Assembly: GCA_934661735.1 (NCBI GenBank)
Contig: CAKUJN010000015.1
Location: forward strand, 1-31,584
Origin: an uncultured Oscillospiraceae bacterium
GTDB taxonomy: Bacteria > Bacillota > Clostridia > Oscillospirales > Oscillospiraceae
Direction: 5' to 3'
DNA length: 31,584 nucleotides
The notes under the pieces are model-generated. The model searched no databases. It worked only from the letters and a program-made list of their open reading frames with translations, and was not told where the DNA came from. The translations under genes were made by a program, and so were the position numbers. Shown here one piece after another: positions 14,903 to 23,351 of the stretch. Position 1 is the stretch's first letter. Each line of letters starts with the position of its first letter.

Positions 14903-17818
14903 ATGCGAAAAAATGAACGGCCCGACTGCCGTCCGCTGCCCTTCTGGAGCTGGAACGACAAACTGGAGCCGGAAGAGCTCCGGCGGCAGATCGGCGCGAT
15001 GCAGAAAGCGGGCATGGGCGGCTTTTTCATGCACGCGCGCGGCGGGCTGGAAACCGAGTATCTGGGCGAGGACTGGTTCCGAGCGGTGGAGGCTTCGGTG
15101 GACGAGGCCAAAAAGCGCGGGATGCAGGCGTGGTGCTACGATGAAAACGGCTGGCCGAGCGGCTTTGCGGGCGGCAGGCTGCTGGAGGACACGGAAAACT
15201 GGGCGCATTATCTGCGTTTTGAGAGAAAGCCGGAATTTGATGCGGCCGCGCTTGGCGTCTATACGCTGGAAAACGGCCGCATCCGCCGGTTGACGGACGC
15301 GGAGAACGGCATCTCGGAATATCTCTGCGTCTATGACTGCCGGAATCCGTCGTATGTGGACATTCTGAACCCGCGGATTACGGACGCGTTTCTGGCGCTG
15401 ACACACGAAAAATACTTTGAGCGCTTCGGTGCGGAATTCGGAAAGAGTATTGCGGGCTTTTTCACCGACGAGCCGCAGTATTTCCGCTATGAGACGGCGT
15501 ATACGCCGATGCTGCTGACGGAATACCGGAAAGCCTACGGCACGGATGTCCTTGAGCTGCTGGGCGCGCTGTTTGTCGACTGTGTGCAGGCGGCGGGCTT
15601 CCGCTTCCGCTACTGGCGGCTGATGAACGTGCTCTATACCGAAAACTTCATGGGCAGGGTCTACCGCTGGTGCCGCGCGCACGGCTGCCGCCTGACGGGG
15701 CACACCATCGAGGAGAGCGAGCTGTTTGCGCAGATGTGGTGTACGGCGGGCGTGATGCCGTTTTATGAGTATGAGGACATTCCGGCCATCGACTGGCTGT
15801 GCCGCAGAATCGGCACGGAGCTTGCTCCGCGGCAGGTTTCCTCCGCTGCGCAGCAGCTTGGCAAACAGCAGGTGCTGACGGAGACGTTTGCCTGCGCGGG
15901 CTGGGATGTGACGCCGAAGGAGCTCAAGCGTATCGCCGAATGGCAGTATGTGAACGGCGTGAATCTGATGTGCCAGCACCTGTATCCATATTCCATCCGC
16001 GGACAGCGCAAGCGGGATTATCCGGCGTTTTATTCGGAGCACAATCCGTGGACGGATGAATTAAGGACGTTTGACGACTACTTTACGGAGTTGGGCAGCC
16101 TGCTGGCCGGCAGCCGCGAACAGGCGGACGTGCTGATTGTCCATCCGATACACTCGGCCTATCTGACGTTTGACCGCGCGAACGACGAAGTGTCCGTGCG
16201 GCATGTGGCCGAGCCGTTTGCGGCGCTGATCGAGCGCTTCGGCGCGGCGGGCATCGGACACCACTACGGCGACGAGCGGCTGATGGAGAAGTACGGCAGC
16301 GTCAAGGACGGCAGGCTGACCATCGGTCAGTGTACATACTCTTACGTTGTGATTCCCGACTGCGATACGCTGGACAGCAGCACCGCCGCGCTTCTGAAGG
16401 ACTATCTTGCGCAGGGCGGGCGGCTGATGCTGGCGGGGCGGAAGCCCGCGCGCATTGACGGCGAGCTTGCAGACCTCAGCTTCCTGCAAGCAAATCTCAC
16501 ATGGGACGAGCTTGTGCGGGAGCGTGCGCTTTTGCCGGAGGGAAACCGCGATGTGCGCTGTACGCTGCGTTTTGCGGAGGATGGAAATTTCCTGTTCGCG
16601 GTCAATCTGTCTGAAACGGACACGGCTGAAACGACAGTGAAGCTTCCGTTCGCGGGCGCGGAGAGATACGATCTGCTGACACATGAGACAAAGCCCGCCG
16701 CCTTTGAACGGACGGCGGACGGAATCAGGGCAGAACTGAGGCTGGCGCCGTTTGAATCCGTCCTGCTGGTGCAGAACGACGGCGCCGTACCGCAGACGCA
16801 GAACAGGGACGCTGCGGAGACGATGGCGCTGGATGGAGCATGGGCGCTGTCCGCGCCGGTGCAGAACAGTCTGACGCTGGATATGGCGGAGTTGAGCTAT
16901 GACGGCGTCAGCTACACCGAGCCGCTGCCGGTGCCGTATATCTCCGAGCGGCTGCTGCGGGAGCGGGCGAACCGGAAAATCTGGCTGCGGTATACGTTTA
17001 CGGCGGATTTTCTGCCGGATGATCTGACGCTGGAGCTGGAAACGCTCAAAAATACGAAGCTGTCTGTCAACGGTACGGAAATCGACCTGACTGAGCAGGG
17101 CGTTCTTGATCGCTCGTTTGTGCGCGGGAGCATTGCCGCATTTGCGAGAACAGGTGAAAACGAGATCGTGCTGGAGCTGGACTATTTCCAGTCACAGCAG
17201 ACCTATGACGTGTTCAACGGCTATTACTACGGAAACGGCGAGGTCACCGAGACGCTGATGAACTGCGTCAGCTTTGAGACGAACATCGAAGCCCTGTATC
17301 TGTTCGGGAGCTTCACCGTGCGGCCGGATTCCGGCTGGCGGGCGGGCGAAAACGGCGTTCGGTTCGGCGATCGCTTCCGGCTCTGCGCGCCGGTCACGGA
17401 GCTTGACCTGCGGGATATTACGGTGCAGGGCTTTGCATTTTTCCACGGGAAAATGCGCCTGAGGCGCGCAATCACGGTGGAGGACAGAGGTTGGCGGCTG
17501 CGCTGCACGGGCCGCATCCAGTATGCGCGCGTATTTGTAAACGGTCAAAAGGCCGGAACGCTCCTGTTCGGCGATACGCTTGACCTTTCGCCGTATCTGC
17601 ATACGGGTGAAAACACACTGGAGCTGGAGCTGATGGCCAGCAACCGCAATCTCTTCGGCCCGCACCACAACGCCGAAACGCCGGAGCCGACAGCGGTCAG
17701 TCCGACGCTGTTTTCGCTCTACGGAACGTGGCGCGATGGAAAGAGCGGGGGATACCGTGAAAATTACGCGTTTGTCCGGTTCGGGCTGGACACGCTGCGC
17801 CTGGAGCGAACGGAATAG
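14903..17818 (+). CDS. Large glycoside hydrolase, GH106-like (putative alpha-L-rhamnosidase)
   Basis: A protein of about 971 residues, without a signal peptide. The N-terminal half looks like a TIM-barrel glycosidase, beginning RPLPFWSWNDKLEPEELRRQI then AGMGGFFMHARGGL, with GMQAWCYDENGWPSG and GFFTDEPQYF; the Glu in TDEP is a likely catalytic residue. The C-terminal half (about 640-970) contains beta-sandwich, sugar-binding-like segments (KNTKLSVNGTEIDL, QYARVFVNGQKAGTLLFGD). This architecture resembles the GH106/alpha-L-rhamnosidase group, but the exact family should be treated as provisional. The ATG at 14903 follows GGAG at a 6-nt spacing; an in-frame ATG at 14891 directly abuts the esterase stop and could also be used. 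It is the last gene of the glycan operon. Confidence 0.72.
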   Translation: MRKNERPDCRPLPFWSWNDKLEPEELRRQIGAMQKAGMGGFFMHARGGLETEYLGEDWFRAVEASVDEAKKRGMQAWCYDENGWPSGFAGGRLLEDTENWAHYLRFERKPEFDAAALGVYTLENGRIRRLTDAENGISEYLCVYDCRNPSYVDILNPRITDAFLALTHEKYFERFGAEFGKSIAGFFTDEPQYFRYETAYTPMLLTEYRKAYGTDVLELLGALFVDCVQAAGFRFRYWRLMNVLYTENFMGRVYRWCRAHGCRLTGHTIEESELFAQMWCTAGVMPFYEYEDIPAIDWLCRRIGTELAPRQVSSAAQQLGKQQVLTETFACAGWDVTPKELKRIAEWQYVNGVNLMCQHLYPYSIRGQRKRDYPAFYSEHNPWTDELRTFDDYFTELGSLLAGSREQADVLIVHPIHSAYLTFDRANDEVSVRHVAEPFAALIERFGAAGIGHHYGDERLMEKYGSVKDGRLTIGQCTYSYVVIPDCDTLDSSTAALLKDYLAQGGRLMLAGRKPARIDGELADLSFLQANLTWDELVRERALLPEGNRDVRCTLRFAEDGNFLFAVNLSETDTAETTVKLPFAGAERYDLLTHETKPAAFERTADGIRAELRLAPFESVLLVQNDGAVPQTQNRDAAETMALDGAWALSAPVQNSLTLDMAELSYDGVSYTEPLPVPYISERLLRERANRKIWLRYTFTADFLPDDLTLELETLKNTKLSVNGTEIDLTEQGVLDRSFVRGSIAAFARTGENEIVLELDYFQSQQTYDVFNGYYYGNGEVTETLMNCVSFETNIEALYLFGSFTVRPDSGWRAGENGVRFGDRFRLCAPVTELDLRDITVQGFAFFHGKMRLRRAITVEDRGWRLRCTGRIQYARVFVNGQKAGTLLFGDTLDLSPYLHTGENTLELELMASNRNLFGPHHNAETPEPTAVSPTLFSLYGTWRDGKSGGYRENYAFVRFGLDTLRLERTE

Positions 17819-17827
17819 AGGCGGAAA

Positions 17828-17860
17828 AACGTCCGCCGCCCATGCGGGGCGGCGGACGTT
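17828..17860 (+). terminator. GC-rich hairpin at the end of the glycan operon
   Basis: Perfect 14-bp arms AACGTCCGCCGCCC and GGGCGGCGGACGTT enclose an ATGCG loop, 9 nt after the last stop codon. There is no T-run directly behind it, but a second hairpin with T5 inside its arm follows 1 nt later. The pair probably ends the operon transcript. Confidence 0.7.
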
Positions 17861-17861
17861 C

Positions 17862-17892
17862 GAGCTTGTCAAAAAGTGTTTTTGACAAGCTC
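17862..17892. repeat. AT-containing inverted repeat following the operon terminator
   Basis: Arms GAGCTTGTCAAAAA (17862-17875) and TTTTTGACAAGCTC (17879-17892) are perfect reverse complements over 14 bp around GTG. It may act as a bidirectional terminator or as one end of the repeat-like element that follows. The left arm resembles the sequence after the hairpin at 31477-31508. Confidence 0.6.
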
Positions 17893-18190
17893 TCAAACGC
17901 GAACCGCCTTGCCGGGTTTCGTCGCAGCAAACTTCGCATCCTTCGTCCCGCCGCAAGCGGCAGGCCTCATCCGCTGCGTTGCTGCTCCTCTCCGAATGTG
18001 AACCGCTGCGCTGGGTTCACATTCGGTTGCATGCAACCGCGCGGTGCAGGGCCTGCGCTCTTGGAGCCTCACGCAACTTGCGTCACGTAGTGTGTTTTGT
18101 CTGACGTACACGCCGCCGGACAAAACAGATCAACATCTCATTCGCGCCTGCGGGCGCGAACTCTACGAGGTTTTTCGACAGACAGGTTCT
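17893..18190. repeat. Gene-free block of clustered inverted repeats (possible dispersed element or structured RNA)
   Basis: I see no credible gene here. The block contains CGAATGTGAACC (17993-18004) paired with GGTTCACATTCG (18014-18025); the 16-bp palindrome CGGTTGCATGCAACCG (18024-18039), which shares two bases with it; ACGCAA-C-TTGCGT (18071-18083); TGTTTTGTC (18093-18101) paired with GACAAAACA (18119-18127); and GCCGC-AA-GCGGC near 17951-17962. A sequence near 18169-18182 (GGTTTTTCGACAGA) read in reverse resembles the TTGTCAAAAA of the left edge, as imperfect terminal repeats would. Such density is far above the rest of the window. Copy number elsewhere in the genome cannot be judged from here. 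Confidence 0.5.
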
Positions 18191-18225
18191 GTTTGTGCAG
18201 ACGTGCATTTGCGGCGGTGCGGCGC

Positions 18226-19254
18226 TTAATCATCGGCTACGTCGATCAGGACCTTCATGGTCGTTTCGCGGTTGGCGTCAATATAGCGGTATGCTTCCAG
18301 ATAGTCGTGGAATGCGAAATGGCGGCTCATCAGCGGCTCCAGATGAACCTTTTCCTCCTCGACAAAGCGGATGGCGTCAACATAGTCCTCATGCCGGTAC
18401 ATCATGCTGGTGTTCAGATCAAGTTCATGGTCGTTCAGGACGGCAAGATCGACGCTTGCCATGTCGGCAAAGACGGCGACGAGAATGATCGTGCTGCCCT
18501 TGCGCGCGGTGCGAATCGCCTGATTGATGGTGACGTTGTTGCCGGCGCAGTCATAGATCACGTCGGCTTTGTCCGGCCCGAAGCATTCGAGCATGGCCTC
18601 GCCGAAGTCCCGATGGGCGGTGTTGACGCAGAAGTCGACGCCGCACTGTCCGGCGATGGCAAGACGATGGCCGCTCACATCCGTGATCATGGTCTGCGCC
18701 GCGCCAAGCGCCTTTGCGCTTTGCGCGAGGAGGATGCCGATTGGGCCGGCGCCGAGCACGGCGATTTTTTTGCCCCGAATGTCTCCGGCGCGCCGGACGG
18801 CGTGAACCGTAACGGCCAGCGGCTCGATCATCGCGCCCTGATCAAAGCTCATGCGGTCCGGAAGCGGTGTGACCTTTGACGCCGGAACAACGGCGTATTC
18901 GCTGGCAAGACCTGTCGTCTGAAAGCCCATGACCTTCAGGGATTCGCACAGATTGTATTTGCCATGACGGCAGGGATAGCAGCTGCCGCAGAAAACCTGC
19001 GGCTCGACGGTGACCTTCTGACCGATCTGAAGTCCTTCGACACCTTCGCCGATGGCATCGACGCGCGCGGAAACCTCATGGCCCTGTGTGACGGGGTAGG
19101 TGGTAAACGGGTGCTTTCCGTGGTAGACGTGAATGTCCGAGCCGCAGATACCGATCCGCATGATTTTCAGGCGGACCTCACACGGACCGACAGGCGGAAT
19201 GGGGACGTCGGTAAATTCAATTTCATGCGGGTTTGTCATAATCTGCTTCTGCAT
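18226..19254 (-). CDS. Zinc-dependent medium-chain dehydrogenase (sorbitol/idonate dehydrogenase-like)
   Basis: A 342-residue cytoplasmic NAD(P)-dependent alcohol dehydrogenase, probably oxidising a polyol, aldonate or similar sugar derivative. The catalytic zinc site is Cys37 (GICGSD) with His59-Glu60 (GHE). The structural zinc loop has all four cysteines, 89, 92, 95 and 103, in CGSCYPCRHGKYNLC. The nucleotide-binding motif is VLGAGPIG (about 169-176). GGAGG lies 7 nt upstream of the ATG. It is divergent from a ROK regulator with a 254-bp shared control region, so the ROK protein is a likely controller. Substrate specificity cannot be set by eye; L-idonate, sorbitol, L-threonine and galactitol dehydrogenases share this layout. 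Confidence 0.88.
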   Translation of the reverse strand: MQKQIMTNPHEIEFTDVPIPPVGPCEVRLKIMRIGICGSDIHVYHGKHPFTTYPVTQGHEVSARVDAIGEGVEGLQIGQKVTVEPQVFCGSCYPCRHGKYNLCESLKVMGFQTTGLASEYAVVPASKVTPLPDRMSFDQGAMIEPLAVTVHAVRRAGDIRGKKIAVLGAGPIGILLAQSAKALGAAQTMITDVSGHRLAIAGQCGVDFCVNTAHRDFGEAMLECFGPDKADVIYDCAGNNVTINQAIRTARKGSTIILVAVFADMASVDLAVLNDHELDLNTSMMYRHEDYVDAIRFVEEEKVHLEPLMSRHFAFHDYLEAYRYIDANRETTMKVLIDVADD

Positions 19255-19307
19255 GGTGATGCCTCCTGCGGTGAATTACTGTTTGTATGGAAGATTCATA
19301 AAACAAC

Positions 19308-19332
19308 TTTACAAAAGTAAGTTTGCAAAAGT
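19308..19332. promoter_or_regulatory. Direct-repeat operator candidate in the dehydrogenase promoter
   Basis: TTTACAAAAGT (19308-19318) and TTTGCAAAAGT (19322-19332) repeat with a 14-bp period, 54-78 bp upstream of the dehydrogenase start. They lie where its promoter should be, although no clear consensus -35/-10 pair is seen for that gene, as expected for a regulated promoter. The ROK protein encoded divergently is the natural candidate ligand; this is inferred. Confidence 0.4.
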
Positions 19333-19435
19333 GATTATACAGGATGCATGCGCCTGTGACAAGTGTGAATTTGCCAGAAATCGGCGCGGCGGATTCGTTC
19401 AGGATGACGGATTCGGCGGCGAACGGGGCGGCTCC

Positions 19436-19464
19436 TTGCAAATCCGGCCCTGTCATGCTATCAT
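19436..19464 (+). promoter_or_regulatory. Promoter of the ROK regulator gene
   Basis: TTGCAA (19436-19441) and TATCAT (19459-19464) have a 17-bp spacer. The -10 overlaps a tandem ATGCTATC/ATGCTATA repeat. The transcript would start near 19471, leaving a leader of about 38 nt containing AGGAGGG. Confidence 0.6.
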
Positions 19465-19508
19465 GCTATATGGAAAAGGCCGGTCATGCCGCAGGAGGGA
19501 ACATGCAA

Positions 19509-20642
19509 ATGAAAAAAGAAGCTGCGTCGTCTGCGGCACAGGACGTCAAACGCCGCAACTACAGGAGCATATACGATCGGATTTATCGGGAGCGGCGGGT
19601 TACAAAAAAGACGCTGGCCGAAGCGCTGCATCTGAGCATGCCGACAGTCACGCAGGATCTGGCACAGATGCTGGCGGACGGCCTGATTGCGTATATCGGA
19701 CACGAGGATTCGACCGGCGGGCGCAAGCCGGAACTGATCGGACCGGTTACCGATGCGCGGATTGCAGCCGGTCTTGAGGTTATCCATGAGATGGCACGGC
19801 TGATTGTGATCGATCTGTATGGACAGACGCTGCTGGACGAGTCTCTGCCGGTTACATTTGAGAACAGCGAAGCGTATTTTCAGACGCTGTGCCGGTGGGT
19901 CAACGGCCTGCTGCACGGTATGGAATATCCGGCGGAGCGTATTCTGGGTGTCGGAATTGCCATTCAGGGACTGCTTCTGCCTGACCAGTCGGCAGTCTGC
20001 TTCGGCCGCCTGCTGAGCGACGGAATCCGCCTGACGGATTTCTCCGGACGGCTGGACTGGCCGTGTACGCTGATTCATGACGTTGAGGCCGCGGCCGCGG
20101 CGGAGCTGTGGTATCAGCCGGAGCTGAGCGATGCGATTTACATTTCCCTGAACCGCAACACCGGCGGCGCGCTGATGATTGACGGGAATGTGTATGGCGG
20201 AAAGCGCTGTTCAAGCGGGACGATTGAGCATATGTGCATCCATCCGAACGGGCGGCGGTGCTATTGCGGCAAACGCGGCTGCCTGGACGCGTACTGCTCG
20301 GCTGCGGCGCTTGAACAGGCGGCGGGCGAGCCGCTGGACCGCTTTTTTGAGAATCTGCGGCTGGGACAGCGGGATGAGAAGAAAATCTGGCACAGCTGGC
20401 TGAAAGATCTGGCGTTGGCGATTGACAACGCGCGGATGGTGGTCCGAGGCGATATTCTCATTGGCGGCTATGTGCGCGACTATATGCGGGACGAGGATTT
20501 TGCGCTGCTGCATACGCTGATTATGAAGCAGACATTCTTTGAGACGGACGATCTGACCATCCGGCGCGGGCTGTGCAGGGAACAGGCGGCGGCGCTGGGC
20601 GGGGCGCTGCTGTATATCCGCGCGTTTCTGGGCTCAATTTAA
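19509..20642 (+). CDS. ROK-family transcriptional regulator
   Basis: A 377-residue XylR/NagC-type regulator. An N-terminal winged helix (about 10-75) reads NYRSIYDRIYRERRVTKKTLAEALHLSMPTVTQDLAQMLADGLI. The ROK domain follows, with the zinc-binding Cys cluster HMCIHPNGRRCYCGKRGC. The phosphate-binding motif of true sugar kinases is degraded (IVIDLYGQTLLD) although an Asp is kept in HDVEAAAAAE, so it is read as a sugar-sensing regulator, not a kinase. The ATG at 19509 is 10 nt from GGAGG; that at 19503 is only 4 nt away and less likely. It is divergent from the dehydrogenase, which it probably represses until a sugar binds. Confidence 0.9.
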   Translation: MKKEAASSAAQDVKRRNYRSIYDRIYRERRVTKKTLAEALHLSMPTVTQDLAQMLADGLIAYIGHEDSTGGRKPELIGPVTDARIAAGLEVIHEMARLIVIDLYGQTLLDESLPVTFENSEAYFQTLCRWVNGLLHGMEYPAERILGVGIAIQGLLLPDQSAVCFGRLLSDGIRLTDFSGRLDWPCTLIHDVEAAAAAELWYQPELSDAIYISLNRNTGGALMIDGNVYGGKRCSSGTIEHMCIHPNGRRCYCGKRGCLDAYCSAAALEQAAGEPLDRFFENLRLGQRDEKKIWHSWLKDLALAIDNARMVVRGDILIGGYVRDYMRDEDFALLHTLIMKQTFFETDDLTIRRGLCREQAAALGGALLYIRAFLGSI

Positions 20643-20728
20643 GCGCAGAGAGCGGAAAGACGGACGGAAAATGGCACTTTCCCCGAGGGGCGCGGTGTGG
20701 TAAGATAACAGATAAAGGCGGTGATTCC

Positions 20729-23224
20729 GTGCCAAAGCGAAAATGGAACCTGAACACCATTTACATATCCGAGCGGCTTCAGGAATGTCTGCGGCCGATT
20801 TCCCGATGCGCGCTGACGACGGTGGTTGCGCCGATGGGCTATGGAAAGACGACGGCGGTCAACTGGTATCTGGCCGAGCGCGCGAAGCTTGAAAACCCGC
20901 GCTGCGTCCGCATCAGCGTCTATTCCGACAATCTGGCGATTTTATGGCGGAGCGTGCAGGACGCGTTTGCGCACGCAGGCGTGGAATTCCTGCGCGGCTG
21001 CGCGTGTCCAGACGATGTGGCGGGCGCGGGACTGCTGGCGGACGATCTGTGCCGCGCGCTGGCGGGGGAGCGGAGCTGTTATATTTTTCTGGATGATTTT
21101 CATCTGTTGACCGACGGACGCGTGACGGCGTTTGCCTGTCTGCTGACGCGGCGGCTGCCGGAAAATGTACATCTGATCGTGGCAAGCCGCGACCGGTTCC
21201 TGCCTGCGGACGAGCAGCTTCGGCTTGGCGGGCGGGTCTATCAGATCGGCATTGAGCAGCTGCGGCTGAATCACACGGAGCTGTCGGTCTATGCGCACCG
21301 GTGCGGCAGCGAGCTGACGGACGGGCAGATCGAAACGATTCTGTATTCCAGCGAGGGCTGGTTTTCCGCGGTCTATCTGAATCTGCGCACGCTGTTTGAG
21401 CGCGGGAGGCTTCCGGACCGTGCGTCGGACATCTATACGATGTTTTCTGCCGCGCTGATCGATCCGCTGCCCGCGAGGCAGCGCGAGTTTATCGCCGTGA
21501 TGGGCCTTGCGGATGAATTCACGGTGGAGATGGCGCAGTTTATTACCGGCAATCAGAATACCGAGCGGCTGCTGACGGCACTGACCGAGCAGAACGCGTT
21601 TGCCGTGCGGCTGCCGGACGGCGTGACGTACCGCTTCCACCATATGATGAAGGACTGTGCCGAGCGCGCGTTTGCAGCGCTGCGGCCGGAGCGTCAGCGG
21701 CGGTACCGCGGACGCTACGGCGCGTGGTATGAATCGCGGCAGCTGTATCTGCACGCGCTTTCGGCCTATCGGGCAATCGGGGACTATGACGCGATACTGC
21801 GCGTGGTGCAGAGCGACGCGGGAATCCTGCTGGCGGCGCTGAAGCCGGAGGATGTGCTGGAATGCATCGGACAGTGTCCCGCGGACGTGCTGAAGGCGCA
21901 TCCGTTCGCGCTGCTGGTGCTGATGCGGCGGATGTTCACCTGGCGGCAGATTCCGAAAATGATGGAGCTGAAGGGGCTTCTGATGGAGGCGATTGACGGA
22001 CACCCCGAGATGCCGCAGGACGAGCGCGGCAATCTGCTGGGCGAGTGCGACCTGATTCTGAGCTTTCTGTGCTATAACGACATCAGCGCCATGAGCCGCC
22101 TGCATCGCAGCGCCAGCAGCCGGATGACGCGTCCCGCCATCAGTATTCAGAACAGCGGCGGCTGGACGTTCGGCTCGCCGTCGGTTCTGATGATGTTTCA
22201 CCGCGAGGCGGGCGCGCTGGAGCGCGAGCTTGCCGAGATGGACGAGTGTATGCCGCACTATTACCGCATCACGGAGGGGCACGGACAGGGCGCCGAGCGC
22301 ATCATGCGCGCCGAGGCCGCGTTTATGCAGGGCCGCTTTGCCGATGCGCAGATCGGACTGGAGCGCGCCTATGCGCAGATTGAGGGAAACGGACAGGAAA
22401 ACATGGCGCTGTGCTGTGATTTCCTGGCGTGGCGGATGGAGCTGTGCGGACACGGCAGGCCCCGCGCCTCCATGGCGCAGCGCCGCGAGGCGCTGATGCA
22501 GCGGCACGACGCGTCGTGGCTGAACCTGCTGGACAGCGCGGGCGCGTATGATTACGCGCTGCTGGGCGAGACGGGGAAAATACCGGAGCTGTTCCGTGAG
22601 CACCGGCTCTCAACGGTCAATTTCCTTGCGCCAGGCAGGCCGATGATGGAAATGATCGAAAATCAGGTCTATCTGGCACAGGGTGCGGACGCCAAGGTGA
22701 TCGGGCGCGCCGAGGGGCTGCTTGCCATGTGCGGGGGACTGCACTATGCGCTGGTCGCGCTGCACATCCGGCTTCAGACGGCGGCCGCATATGAGCGGCT
22801 GGGCAAGCGCGCGCAGGCGCTGGAGCTGGTCACGCAGGCGCTGGAATGCGCGGCGCCGGACGGCATTGTCATGCCGTTTGCGGAGAATTTTGAGTATCTG
22901 CGGCCGGTTCTGGAAAGCTGCGCGCGGCAGACGCCGTCAGAGTTCATGGAGGAAATTCTGCGGCTTGGCGTAGAATGCGCCGTACGGCACAGGCAGCTGC
23001 GCGGCACGCCAGTCCGGCCGGAGGCGCTTGCCGCGCTGACAAAGCGGGAGCTGGAGGTTGCGCGGCTGGCAGCCGGACGGCTGAGCAACCGCGAGATTGC
23101 CGAAAAGCTGTTCCTGTCGGAGGGGAGCGTCAAGCAGTATATCAATCAGATCTATGCGAAGCTTTATATCGCGGGGGACGTGCGCACAAAGCGCCGCCGT
23201 CTTGAGCAGCTGCTCAATTCCTAA
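20729..23224 (+). CDS. MalT-like LuxR-family ATP-dependent regulator
   Basis: An 831-residue STAND-type regulator. The N-terminal NTPase has Walker A VVAPMGYGKTTA (Lys40) and Walker B CYIFLDDFHLL (about 112-122), with the sensor-like IVASRDR after it. A long helical middle part (about 350-760) is rich in tetratricopeptide-like spacing (QTAAAYERLGKRAQALELVTQALE). The C-terminal LuxR HTH is LTKRELEVARLAAGRLSNREIAEKLFLSEGSVKQYINQIYAKL (about 768-812). The start is GTG at 20729, behind AAAGGCGGTGA, a one-mismatch version of the ideal site; the open frame extends upstream into the ROK gene without such a site. MalT relatives are activated by an inducer plus ATP; the inducer and targets here are unknown. 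It lies 86 bp after the ROK gene. Confidence 0.9.
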   Translation: MPKRKWNLNTIYISERLQECLRPISRCALTTVVAPMGYGKTTAVNWYLAERAKLENPRCVRISVYSDNLAILWRSVQDAFAHAGVEFLRGCACPDDVAGAGLLADDLCRALAGERSCYIFLDDFHLLTDGRVTAFACLLTRRLPENVHLIVASRDRFLPADEQLRLGGRVYQIGIEQLRLNHTELSVYAHRCGSELTDGQIETILYSSEGWFSAVYLNLRTLFERGRLPDRASDIYTMFSAALIDPLPARQREFIAVMGLADEFTVEMAQFITGNQNTERLLTALTEQNAFAVRLPDGVTYRFHHMMKDCAERAFAALRPERQRRYRGRYGAWYESRQLYLHALSAYRAIGDYDAILRVVQSDAGILLAALKPEDVLECIGQCPADVLKAHPFALLVLMRRMFTWRQIPKMMELKGLLMEAIDGHPEMPQDERGNLLGECDLILSFLCYNDISAMSRLHRSASSRMTRPAISIQNSGGWTFGSPSVLMMFHREAGALERELAEMDECMPHYYRITEGHGQGAERIMRAEAAFMQGRFADAQIGLERAYAQIEGNGQENMALCCDFLAWRMELCGHGRPRASMAQRREALMQRHDASWLNLLDSAGAYDYALLGETGKIPELFREHRLSTVNFLAPGRPMMEMIENQVYLAQGADAKVIGRAEGLLAMCGGLHYALVALHIRLQTAAAYERLGKRAQALELVTQALECAAPDGIVMPFAENFEYLRPVLESCARQTPSEFMEEILRLGVECAVRHRQLRGTPVRPEALAALTKRELEVARLAAGRLSNREIAEKLFLSEGSVKQYINQIYAKLYIAGDVRTKRRRLEQLLNS

Positions 23225-23245
23225 CCATTGGTTAATCGCGTCATG

Positions 23246-23284
23246 AAAAAATCCACCGTACAATGACTGTACGGTGGATTTTTT
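23246..23284. terminator. Strong bidirectional terminator after the LuxR gene
   Basis: Perfect 17-bp arms (23246-23262 and 23268-23284) with loop ATGAC carry A6 at the left end and T6 at the right end. The stem core is TCCACCGTACA/TGTACGGTGGA. It starts 22 nt after the stop codon. A small palindrome TAACCATTGGTTA overlaps the stop codon itself. Confidence 0.85.
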
Positions 23285-23286
23285 AT

Positions 23287-23332
23287 GGCAGTGCCGCCGG
23301 ACTGTGCGGCGCTGCCGGCACCCGAGCGCCGG
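23287..23332 (+). other. Two GC-rich stem-loops in the leader of the DUF2442 gene
   Basis: GGCAGTGCCGC (23287-23297) pairs with GCGGCGCTGCC (23306-23316) with one G.U pair, and CCGGC (23315-23319) pairs with GCCGG (23328-23332). The two share two bases, so they could be alternative structures. They sit right between the upstream terminator and the AAGGAGG of the next gene; no promoter fits in the gap, so expression may depend on read-through or on a promoter inside the LuxR gene. Confidence 0.4.
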
Positions 23333-23351
23333 TGGAAAGGAGGAAATCGAT

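Noticed and set aside
17842..18090. 82-codon frame inside the inverted-repeat block
   Set aside because: It runs through perfect hairpins, has biased low-information sequence and no ribosome binding site; frames like this are often annotated in repeats but are unlikely to be genes.
3605..23234. Shared core ACCATTGGT in the XRE-upstream palindrome and in the palindrome at the LuxR stop codon
   Set aside because: The flanks differ and a 9-base match between two AT-balanced palindromes can arise by chance; the second site overlaps a stop codon far from a promoter.
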